Below, piece after piece: positions 1 to 7,243 of a DNA stretch of 38,022 bases. The DNA is taken from positions 1 to 38,022 of the forward strand of contig CAKTEU010000020.1 in the NCBI GenBank assembly GCA_934552855.1. The letters run 5' to 3'. Made by a program: the position numbers and the translations under genes. Under the pieces are notes generated by a model. The model had not been told where the DNA came from. It worked only from the letters and a program-made list of their open reading frames with translations, and searched no databases. The DNA is from an uncultured Eubacteriales bacterium (GTDB lineage: Bacteria; Bacillota; Clostridia; Oscillospirales; Acutalibacteraceae). Position 1 is the first letter of the stretch; each line of letters opens with the position of its first letter.

Positions 1-108
1 CACGTTTACCGCTGCGGCAAATGCGGCTGGGAACCCGAAGATCCGAAAAATCCGCCGAAATTCTGTCCGCAATGCGGCGATCCGTTCGACGAAAACGACG
101 TGCTCTAA
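1..108 (+). CDS. C-terminal end of a zinc-ribbon protein (5' end outside window)
   Basis: The first 108 bases are an open frame ending in TAA and encode about 35 residues. They contain two CxxC knuckles (CGKCGW and CPQCGD) separated by a short PEDPKNPPKF linker, which is a rubredoxin-like or zinc-ribbon tail. Tails of this kind close many clostridial multi-domain proteins; I recall a very similar one at the end of SPFH/virion-core-like proteins, but the body of the gene lies outside the window and cannot be checked. No terminator is visible after it. The debris of a different gene begins about 20 bases downstream. Confidence 0.6.
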   Translation, partial: HVYRCGKCGWEPEDPKNPPKFCPQCGDPFDENDVL

Positions 109-131
109 AATGAACTGTGCTTTATCGTTAA

Positions 132-977
132 ACAACAATCGAATATACACTTTTCGGTCACACAAAATACTGCAAACTTTGCGGCGGCGTTACAGAACTT
201 GAAAAGCACATCTTCTCCTCTCTTTCAATTGAAGCAGAGGAAGCAACCTGCACCGAAAACGGAGTAAGTGCTGCTTATAACTGCAAAACCTGCAATTATT
301 ACACCGGATATCAAACAATTCCCGCAACCGGTCACAAATGGGAAAAAGTAATTTTAGCCGAGCGTTCCTGCTTTAAAAACGGGTGCTACGGCACAATCTG
401 CAAAGTATACAAAACAGAAGACAGGGAAAAGCATGAAATTATTCCGGCTTACAAAAAGCACAACGAGCTTATGTTCGGCAACACTTACTGCGGAACCTGC
501 AGGGAATATTTCAATCCGCAAATTGTTGAACTCGGCAGTCAGTCGGTCAAAAAGAACAGTGTTTGCTTTTTCTCACCGGAAAAGGACGGAACATATGTTA
601 TCAAAGCGGTTTTGGACAGCTCAAAAGCAATTGAAGGGTATATGATATAACACGTTTTTGACAACAAACGCCAAAGCGAAGTTTCGTTTGAATATGACGG
701 AACGGCCGAAGTCGAACTCAAAGGCGGCGAGACTTATTCAATTGTTGTTCTTGCCGATGAGAGTGAGGGAGACACCGTAACTCTCAAAATTAATGAAAAA
801 GGAAGCGAAGATAAAACATCAGACTGTCCCTGCGGCTGTCACAAAAGTGGTATTGCAAAGTTCTTTTTCAAAATCGGCCTGTTCTTCCAAAAGATTTTTA
901 AAAAGAACAAGAGCTGCAAATGCGGTGTTTTGCATTATTGCTTTTCATTCAATTTAACCGTATTGGCCTACAATTAA
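132..977 (+). pseudogene. Degraded secreted protein with C-terminal Cys-rich module
   Basis: One frame runs from 132 to 977, broken by an in-frame TAA at 648-650. It has no start codon, signal peptide or ribosome site, so the 5' part is lost. The translation has CxxC/GH repeats (GHTKYCKLCGG, then CTENG and CKTC) like the treble-clef-like modules in the intact LRR protein at 12840-14879. It ends with the same 38-residue C-terminal module (825-938: CxCxCHK start, FFFKI core, CKCGVLHY end). The normal stop after HY has become TGC (939-941), so the frame reads on for 12 codons. Loss of the 5' end, an internal stop and loss of the terminal stop together indicate a pseudogene. A sequencing error could explain one of these but not all. 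Confidence 0.75.
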
Positions 978-1108
978 TATATTTTTATAAGCACCAAGGC
1001 TACTCTGTTTTTTCAAAAACAAAATTGTTGAAATAAACTTTGCAGCGAAAAACATAAATTTTTGCACAACACAACCGTTTTTTCTTGCATTTTTCAAATA
1101 ATACATTT

Positions 1109-1155
1109 ACGACCGAGCAGATAATACATTCCGGTAACTGCTCGGTCGTTTTTGA
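1109..1155 (+). terminator. Intrinsic terminator after the pseudogene
   Basis: A perfect 12-bp stem (ACGACCGAGCAG / CTGCTCGGTCGT, 1109-1120 and 1138-1149) is followed by a T-run on the plus strand. It would end transcription from the left. The bases from 978 to 1108 hold nothing else recognisable. Confidence 0.75.
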
Positions 1156-1270
1156 TTTTTTACTGTCAATAAAGAGCTTTTAATAATGCTTCGTGCCACA
1201 GAAACAGTGCCTATTCTTTACGAAAAGCTTCCGCAAGAACTGCAAAGCCTTTCAAAAATCTGCCTATGCA

Positions 1271-1666
1271 TTATTCATGAAGAAAGATTCCGATTTCGAT
1301 TTTCAACCATTTGTGATGGTTATATTTGCTTTGTATTTTTCCGAACAGCCTTTTTCCTGCGTCCATAAGGCGGGAAAAAATAAGGTTGTCTTTTTGCGGA
1401 ACATAACCGATTTTAATGCCGTTCTTTGTTTTGATAACAATTGCCTGCGGATCATAAGGGTTGTCGGGTTCTCTGAAAAAAAGAAGGCTGTCGCCAATAT
1501 TCAAAAACGGTTCAAGCTCGTCTATTCCCTCAACATGGCTTGTTCCGGCAACAAAACTGTTAAAAAGAAAAATATCTCTTTCAAACGGCACCGGAATTTC
1601 CACTCCTGCTTTTTGATGTAGGAAAGGAATAATTCCGCCGCTGTCCGATTTGATAAGGTCGCTCAT
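1271..1666 (-). CDS. HIRAN domain protein
   Basis: 131 residues. The central part (about residues 33-115) matches the HIRAN fold: an opening strand with VAGTSHV, then REPDNPYDPQAI, then IGYVPQKDN and a helix carrying LMDAGKRLF. HIRAN domains occur in eukaryotic HLTF/Rad5, where they bind DNA 3' ends, and as stand-alone proteins in many Firmicutes and Bacteroidetes. Here the domain stands alone with a short N-terminal extension. The gene follows the J-domain gene with a 5-bp gap and shares its promoter at 2506-2534, so the two are almost certainly one transcript. The family call is secure; the cellular job (DNA-end or stalled-fork recognition) is inferred from the eukaryotic relatives. Confidence 0.85.
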   Translation of the reverse strand: MSDLIKSDSGGIIPFLHQKAGVEIPVPFERDIFLFNSFVAGTSHVEGIDELEPFLNIGDSLLFFREPDNPYDPQAIVIKTKNGIKIGYVPQKDNLIFSRLMDAGKRLFGKIQSKYNHHKWLKIEIGIFLHE

Positions 1667-1671
1667 ATTGC

Positions 1672-2484
1672 TTACCTCAAACTTTCATTTATTTCATTGA
1701 TATAATATTGATACGCTGCTTTAAGTTGCTCAATAGTCTCTTCAATTTCGGCTTTTCGAGCTTCTCTTTTTTGAGAACTTTCAGTAAACTCTTTCAGCGT
1801 ATACGGATATTCGGTTTTGATTTTTGAAATTTGTTCGTTAATTTGCCCGATAATATTTTCAAGCCGTTCCCTTTCCCTTTGAAGGTGTTCAAGAATATTT
1901 TCCTTCGGTTCATCAGGGCTGACGGAAGAGATAAGCGTGCTTATAAACCGGAGCGTTTTTAAATCGCCGTTTTTATAAGCTTCAACAGCGTTTTGAAAAA
2001 GTTTGATTTCGTTTTCGGTAACATTCGGGTTGAGGTCCGGATGAAGAGCCTTAACAATTTGACGATAAAGTTTTTTGAACTCTTTTTCTTCCTCTTCCGT
2101 CAACCTTTCAAGCTTGCTGTATTCAATGGCTTCATTCATTTTTTTAACTTGCTCGTCAAGCTGCTTTTTGTATTCCGCAAATTCTTCATCAAGCGTTTTT
2201 TCAATTCTGTCAAGGTCTATTTTTCCCTGACGATTCTTTTTTGCTGTGATGATTGCAAGCTTTCGTTTGAGCCTAAGAACTTTGCAGTAAAGCTCATACG
2301 CCTTAAATTCAAGGGCACCGAGCGAAAGCATATATGCCGTTTCAATATTCCTGCAAACAACAAAACGAAGTTCGTCACGTTCAAGAAGAAGCATTGAAAT
2401 TTCGGTGTTCAGTTTTTGAACTTCCCTTTTTAATTCCGCAACCTTTGAAGATATAACAGGCAGGTTTTCATTTTGATTTTTCAT
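1672..2484 (-). CDS. Coiled-coil protein with a J-domain-like segment
   Basis: About 270 residues, highly charged and mostly predicted coiled coil at both ends (about residues 10-130 and 195-265). Between them, LYRQIVKALHPDLNP and the following helix resemble helices II-III of a DnaJ J domain with the HPD tripeptide, the motif that stimulates Hsp70 ATPase. The frame could open at 2490 (ATG GCG ATG), but GAGGAGG lies only 1 nt from that ATG and 7 nt from the second, so 2484 is the better start. It is cotranscribed with the downstream HIRAN gene. A DnaK co-chaperone or scaffold role is inference; the HPD motif is seen directly. Confidence 0.75.
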   Translation of the reverse strand: MKNQNENLPVISSKVAELKREVQKLNTEISMLLLERDELRFVVCRNIETAYMLSLGALEFKAYELYCKVLRLKRKLAIITAKKNRQGKIDLDRIEKTLDEEFAEYKKQLDEQVKKMNEAIEYSKLERLTEEEEKEFKKLYRQIVKALHPDLNPNVTENEIKLFQNAVEAYKNGDLKTLRFISTLISSVSPDEPKENILEHLQRERERLENIIGQINEQISKIKTEYPYTLKEFTESSQKREARKAEIEETIEQLKAAYQYYINEINESLR

Positions 2485-2505
2485 CGCCATCCCTCCTCAA
2501 AATTC

Positions 2506-2534
2506 ATTATACCATTGATCAAAGCAATTTTCAA
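2506..2534 (-). promoter_or_regulatory. Sigma-A promoter of the J-domain/HIRAN operon
   Basis: On the minus strand TTGAAA (2534-2529), a 17-bp spacer and a perfect TATAAT (2511-2506) lie just upstream of the GAGGAGG ribosome site. It stands back to back with the relP promoter. Confidence 0.75.
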
Positions 2535-2557
2535 TCTGATGAAAAAGATTCTTCATG

Positions 2558-2586
2558 TTGACATACGTCTTTTCAAAGTGTATTAT
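2558..2586 (+). promoter_or_regulatory. Sigma-A promoter of relP
   Basis: TTGACA (2558-2563), a 17-bp spacer and TATTAT (2581-2586). Transcription would start near 2593, leaving a leader of only 20-30 nt. Confidence 0.75.
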
Positions 2587-2612
2587 TATCAAAGGATGCA
2601 AACGAACGGACG

Positions 2613-3275
2613 GTGGCAAATATGGAAAAAAGAATGAATAGCGAAGTGCTTTATGCCGACCCGGCAGACTTTTTGGTGATGATGAATCTTTATGAATCCG
2701 CAGTAAAACAGCTTGCGCTCAAGTTTGAAATTCTCAACAACGAATTTAACGTTCTTTATAAGCGTAACCCGATTCATCACATTGAAAAGCGTGTAAAATC
2801 ACCGGCAAGCATTGCCGCAAAGCTGAGAAAAAAAGGCATTCCCATAACAATTGAAGCCGCAAAGGAAAACGTCAACGATATTGCCGGAGTCAGAGTTGTC
2901 TGCAACTATATTGACGACGTTTACAGCGTTGCAAAAATGCTTGAGCTTCAAAAGGATATTGAGATTATTAAACGCCAGGACTATATCAAAACGCCGAATT
3001 ATAACGGTTACCGTTCGCTTCATCTTGACATAAAAGTTCCGGTTTATCTTTCGGACAGAACCGAATATGTTATTGCCGAAATTCAAATCCGAACAATCGC
3101 AATGGATTTTTGGGCAAGCCTTGAACACGATATCCGCTATAAGGCCGACAAGTCAAAGCTTCCTAAGGGTATTAACGAGGAGATGTTTGAATGCGCAGAC
3201 AAAATTGCCGATATTGACCGCCAAATGCAGGATATGTATAAACGCATTAAAGCGGCGGATGGCGAAGAAGAATGA
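2613..3275 (+). CDS. relP: Small alarmone synthetase, RelP/YwaC type ((p)ppGpp synthetase)
   Basis: About 220 residues forming a single RelA/SpoT synthetase domain with no HD hydrolase, TGS or ACT part. Hallmarks run in order: NPIHHIEKRVKSPASI and KLRKKGIP (nucleotide-binding basic face), DIAGVRVVC, YNGYRSLHL (G-loop region) and EIQIRTIAMDFWASLEHDI (catalytic Glu strand). From memory, the stretch from NPI to EHDI follows Bacillus subtilis YwaC (RelP) more closely than YjbM (RelQ). It transfers pyrophosphate from ATP to GDP or GTP in the cytoplasm during stress. The frame opens with GTG at 2613; ATG at 2622, preceded by a weak GGTGG, is an equally plausible start. Monocistronic, with its own promoter and a terminator at 3328. 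Confidence 0.9.
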   Translation: MANMEKRMNSEVLYADPADFLVMMNLYESAVKQLALKFEILNNEFNVLYKRNPIHHIEKRVKSPASIAAKLRKKGIPITIEAAKENVNDIAGVRVVCNYIDDVYSVAKMLELQKDIEIIKRQDYIKTPNYNGYRSLHLDIKVPVYLSDRTEYVIAEIQIRTIAMDFWASLEHDIRYKADKSKLPKGINEEMFECADKIADIDRQMQDMYKRIKAADGEEE

Positions 3276-3327
3276 AAAAAGACCGATGCGTTCGGAGAAA
3301 ATCGCAAATCAAATATTAAAAACAAAA

Positions 3328-3378
3328 GCTATAATTCACAGCTGCACATTAAGTGTGTTGTGAATTATAGCCTTTTTT
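3328..3378. terminator. Bidirectional terminator between relP and the amidohydrolase gene
   Basis: A perfect 13-bp stem (GCTATAATTCACA / TGTGAATTATAGC, 3328-3340 and 3359-3371) has six Ts on the plus side and a T-rich tract on the minus side. It fits the convergent gene arrangement. Confidence 0.8.
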
Positions 3379-3416
3379 ATTACTTGCAAACATCTTTTTG
3401 CGGTGTTTGGAAAAGC

Positions 3417-4991
3417 TTATTTTTTGAGAATAAATTCGCCGTTTGTTCCGCCGATATAGCTTCCGTTTTTCAAAACAGCTTTTCCGTTTATATAAACGCT
3501 GTGAATTCCGCCGGGCGTTGCATTTGGCTTTGTTTCGTCAACCGAAAGCTTTTTCGGGTCAACAATGCTGATGTCCGCTTTGAAGCCTTCTTTGAGATAT
3601 CCTCTTTCTTTAATACCGTATCTGTCGGCGGTTGCTCCGGTCATTTTGCGAACAATTTTTTCCGGTGCAATACCCCAGCGTTTTCCGAGCAGGAAGAACT
3701 GAGGGAAGGTTTGGAACGTTGCAATGTTTTGAAGACCTTTTTCTTCAACCCACGCATCGGTCATGAACACCGACATATCATCTTCCATGAGTGCATGAAC
3801 AATTGTATCGTTGTAATACTTTCCGAGATAAATTCTGCCCTTGCGATTTGAAAGTTCAACAAGTTTAAGATACATATCAAGCGGCTTTATCCCCTCTTCT
3901 TCGGCAAGCTTAAGGACTGTTTTTCCTTCATACTCCGGGTGTTCGTCGCTGATATAAGCAACGGTCATATCCTCCCAGTCGATTCCGAGAACTTTTCTGT
4001 ACATAAGAATCGTCAAGAAAAGCTTGAAACGGTTAACGGGCGATGAGCTTTGCTCTTTTGTTAGTTTTGCATACCATTCCGGAAAAACAACGGTAATTAC
4101 CGATGCACCGTAATGAAAAGCATAGTTGTCAAAAGCAATCGGTTTTCCCTTTGCTTTGAGTTCATGAAAACGAGAAAGCATTTTGTCAAGCTTGCTCCAT
4201 GATCTTTTGCCGGTAAAAATAAGATGACTATATTCGGTTTTGCAGCCAGTTTTTTCCATGATATCAACAATTTCGTCAAGTGCAAGTTCAAGGTGAGATT
4301 TTTTTGTGATGAGCGGATAATCTGCGCTGACCGCCGAACAAGCCCTTGCGTGAACGGTAAGAATGCCGTCATATTTTGCAATCTCTTTTGCAAAAGCATA
4401 AAGTTCTTCTTTTGTGGCATACATATTAGGCTCATACATAAAGCCCATTGAACCGCCGAAAGCACCGTCCTCCATTGCCTGATGAACGTAAGAAATTTCT
4501 TTTTTCAGTTCTTCTGCGGTGAGCGGCGTTGCGTCATAACCTTTCATTCCGGCTCTGACCGAACCGTGACCGACAAGCGGAACAATGTTGACATGAAGTT
4601 TTCCGCAAAGCTTTTTTGAAAACGAAGCAAGGCTGCCGGTGAACCTTGATTCAAAAAGGCCGCCGCCGAGCTTGTCGCGATAGGGTGTATCTTCAGCTGT
4701 TCCGAAAGGCGAAAAGCTGCAGTTTCCGGTGATTTGGGTTGTGATTCCCTGTTTGATGAAGGGGCTGAAAAATTTTTCGCTGTCATCTCTGTCGCAAAAA
4801 AAGTCGTTGTGCGAATGAGCATCAATGAATCCGGGACATATGTAAAGCCCGGTGATGTCAATTGTTTCATCGGCTTTTTCGCTGCACTTTCCGATGCTGA
4901 GAATTTTGTTGTCTTCAATCAGTACATCGCCAACGAAAGGTTTGCTTCCGCTTCCGTCAAAAATTGTGCCGTTCTTAAAAAGTGTTTTCAT
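3417..4991 (-). CDS. D-aminoacylase-like amidohydrolase
   Basis: 524 residues from the ATG at 4991, which has AAGGAG 7 nt upstream; an in-frame ATG 11 codons earlier lacks a ribosome site. The layout is typical of the N-acyl-D-amino-acid deacylase branch of the amidohydrolase superfamily: an N-terminal beta-sandwich strand (LFKNGTIFDGSG), the metal motif HSH at His59/His61 in GFIDAHSHND, a GNCS motif at about residues 89-92 (its Cys matches the metal-bridging Cys of D-aminoacylases), then VGHGSVR, TVHARA and YSHLIF histidines, a late Asp in MTDAW, and a C-terminal strand (GFKADISIVD). Likely substrates are N-acyl-D-amino acids or cyclic ureides. Cytoplasmic and monocistronic. The exact substrate is unknown. 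Confidence 0.85.
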   Translation of the reverse strand: MKTLFKNGTIFDGSGSKPFVGDVLIEDNKILSIGKCSEKADETIDITGLYICPGFIDAHSHNDFFCDRDDSEKFFSPFIKQGITTQITGNCSFSPFGTAEDTPYRDKLGGGLFESRFTGSLASFSKKLCGKLHVNIVPLVGHGSVRAGMKGYDATPLTAEELKKEISYVHQAMEDGAFGGSMGFMYEPNMYATKEELYAFAKEIAKYDGILTVHARACSAVSADYPLITKKSHLELALDEIVDIMEKTGCKTEYSHLIFTGKRSWSKLDKMLSRFHELKAKGKPIAFDNYAFHYGASVITVVFPEWYAKLTKEQSSSPVNRFKLFLTILMYRKVLGIDWEDMTVAYISDEHPEYEGKTVLKLAEEEGIKPLDMYLKLVELSNRKGRIYLGKYYNDTIVHALMEDDMSVFMTDAWVEEKGLQNIATFQTFPQFFLLGKRWGIAPEKIVRKMTGATADRYGIKERGYLKEGFKADISIVDPKKLSVDETKPNATPGGIHSVYINGKAVLKNGSYIGGTNGEFILKK

Positions 4992-5129
4992 ATGTTTTCT
5001 CCTTTTTTGAAAAATGACGTTCAAAACAGCGTCGGTTTGTTTTCCTACCTATACAATTATATACGGTGCACTAAAATAAATCAATGCTTTTGTGCAGACA
5101 TACAGAAAAAAACTGTTTTTTAATTTTAA

Positions 5130-5158
5130 TTGACATTCATGAAAAATTAATATATACT
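5130..5158 (+). promoter_or_regulatory. Promoter of the LRR protein gene
   Basis: TTGACA (5130-5135), a 17-bp spacer and TATACT (5153-5158), about 50 bp upstream of the start codon. It probably also drives the gene at 7244, since only 24 bp separate the two coding regions. Confidence 0.75.
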
Positions 5159-5206
5159 ATTTTTAAAGATAAGCAAAAAATGCTTACAAAAAAGGGAGGA
5201 AAGAAA

Positions 5207-7219
5207 ATGAACAAAAAAACATTCAAAAAAACACTCGCACTGTTCCTTTCACTTTTGCTGATTTTTTCGGCTGTTTTTGCTGTTTCGGCATATGACATGG
5301 GCGATGACGATTACGACATTGTTTATCGGGAAGTTGAACTTGACAAGGTTTATGATTATGACGACATAGGGTATTTTTCCTTTGTTCCGAAGGAAAGCGG
5401 ACTTTATGAGTTTACTTGTAATTACGGATACTTTGAATCGGTTCTTGATGAGAAAGGCGAAGATCCAAGCTATATTGCATTGTCAGAGTTTGTTTGCGAA
5501 AAAAGAGAGGCCGCACTTTCCGCAAACCAAAAAGTATTTTTAACAGTACAATTTTGGTGGGGTATTCCGGCCTTTGATGATGAAATTGAACCGTCGGTTT
5601 CGGTAAAACTTTTGTGTTCCCACCAAGGCAGCACCCGTGAGGTTGAAGCGAAACCCGTCGGCTGCAACGAAATAGGTTTTACTGCCGGCACATTTTGCGA
5701 TAACTGCGAAAATTGGGTCAGCGGACACGAAGACTTTTTTAACCCTCACAAGGACGAAAACCTTGACCGCATCTGTGACATCTGCGGAAAAGAAGCCGTT
5801 ACCCAAAAAGGTTTTGCAAGCAAAGAAAAAACTGCGGCATATGTTCTTTATTCCGATGGAACGCTTGAAGTTTCCGGAACCGGCTCGGTTTTTGTTGATG
5901 ACATTTATGTTGGTGAAGAGGAAGACGACTATCGAGTATGCGTCAATGAACTTGTTAAAAGAATCGTTATTGAAGAAGGAATAACCGAACTTTCAAAAAG
6001 TGCTTTTGAATGGTTTAATTATGTTGATGAAGTAAAGCTTCCGGAAAGCCTTGAAAAAATCGGTGTCAGAGCTTTTGTATACGGCTTGGCTCTTGATGAG
6101 TTTTATATTCCGTCAAAGCTTAAAGAAATTGCAGACGGCATTTTTATGAGCATACGAGCTTCAAAAGGATTTGTTGTTTCGCCGGAAAACAAAGCCTTTT
6201 GCGCCGATGAATACGGTGTGCTTTACAGCAAGGATAAAAAGGTTATTTATACCGCTCCGACAGAACTCGGTGAAAGCTATGCAATTTCAGAAGGAACCGA
6301 GGAAATTAAAGAAGAAGCTTTCAAAAATTGCAAAAACCTCAAATCCGTTACCGTTCCCGAAAGCCTTTATATTATCGGCTCAGATGCTTTCAGCGAAGAA
6401 ATGATAAACTCTGCCGAAGAGGTTGACGGCGTTCGTTATATCGGAAGCATTGCCGTCGGAAGAAATACCAAAAAAGACACTGAAACGCTCCGCTTTAAAG
6501 AAGGCACAAGAATAATATACCCCGGTGCTTTTAAGCAAGACTTCCGCTTCAGAAAAGTTGAATTTCCGGAATCGCTCATTTCAATTTGTGAAGAGGCGTT
6601 TTTTAACGGTAAGCTCGGATATAGTATGTCCCTTCCTTCGAACGTCAAATTCATCGGTTGCAATGCATTTGATTACATGAGGTTTTTTGTTGCGCCTGCT
6701 TCGGTTGAACGGCTTGATTTTGCTGACGCATATTACCTTGCGGTTCTCAATCCCGAATGCGATATGAGCCTTGCAGAAGCTCAGCCTCAAATGGTTCTCG
6801 GTTATTCCGGCTCAAGTGCAGAAGAATATGCAAAAAAAACCGGTGCTCTTTTTGATTCCCTTGACAAAGATCATGAACATATATACTTTGAAAGTGAGAT
6901 AATTCCGAAAACCTGCACCGAAGGCGGCGAAAGCTTTTTCTTCTGCCCTTGCGGAAACGGAAACGAATACATTGAAGAAACAGAACCTCGCGGTCACGGT
7001 TGGTATCACGACTGGGACGAAAAAGGAAACGAATATTGGTATTGCATTTACTGCAACGAAATAACCGATGAACACCCATATTCAAATCCCGACTATGAAG
7101 ATTGCGACTGTATTTGCCACAAAGACGGAATTGCAGGATTCTTCTATAAAATCATTCGCATTTTCTGGAAGCTTTTCAGAATCAAGGAAGAATGTGACTG
7201 CGGCGCATGGCATTATTAA
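5207..7219 (+). CDS. Secreted BspA-type leucine-rich-repeat protein with C-terminal Cys-rich module
   Basis: 670 residues from the ATG at 5207 (GGGAGG 7 nt upstream); the frame is open further left but without a ribosome site. Residues 1-28 are a signal peptide (KKTFKK, hydrophobic core, VSA). Then come a beta-rich domain, a CDNCENW...CDICGK zinc-knuckle-like segment near residues 160-190, and LRR_5 repeats of the BspA/TpLRR kind (IVIEEGITELSKSAF, KLPESLEKIGVRAF, VTVPESLYIIGSDAF) at about 230-540. A CxC/GH-rich tail follows, ending in the 38-residue module (633-670: CDCICHKDGIAGFF ... CDCGAWHY). BspA relatives act in adhesion and surface binding. No LPXTG, SLH or dockerin is present, so the C-terminal module is the best candidate for surface retention. 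Confidence 0.85.
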   Translation: MNKKTFKKTLALFLSLLLIFSAVFAVSAYDMGDDDYDIVYREVELDKVYDYDDIGYFSFVPKESGLYEFTCNYGYFESVLDEKGEDPSYIALSEFVCEKREAALSANQKVFLTVQFWWGIPAFDDEIEPSVSVKLLCSHQGSTREVEAKPVGCNEIGFTAGTFCDNCENWVSGHEDFFNPHKDENLDRICDICGKEAVTQKGFASKEKTAAYVLYSDGTLEVSGTGSVFVDDIYVGEEEDDYRVCVNELVKRIVIEEGITELSKSAFEWFNYVDEVKLPESLEKIGVRAFVYGLALDEFYIPSKLKEIADGIFMSIRASKGFVVSPENKAFCADEYGVLYSKDKKVIYTAPTELGESYAISEGTEEIKEEAFKNCKNLKSVTVPESLYIIGSDAFSEEMINSAEEVDGVRYIGSIAVGRNTKKDTETLRFKEGTRIIYPGAFKQDFRFRKVEFPESLISICEEAFFNGKLGYSMSLPSNVKFIGCNAFDYMRFFVAPASVERLDFADAYYLAVLNPECDMSLAEAQPQMVLGYSGSSAEEYAKKTGALFDSLDKDHEHIYFESEIIPKTCTEGGESFFFCPCGNGNEYIEETEPRGHGWYHDWDEKGNEYWYCIYCNEITDEHPYSNPDYEDCDCICHKDGIAGFFYKIIRIFWKLFRIKEECDCGAWHY

Positions 7220-7243
7220 TGACGGATTAAGGAGGAAACAGTA

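Noticed and set aside
1193..1621. 142-codon plus-strand frame opposite the HIRAN gene
   Set aside because: Shadow of a gene with a clear domain match on the other strand; no ribosome site.
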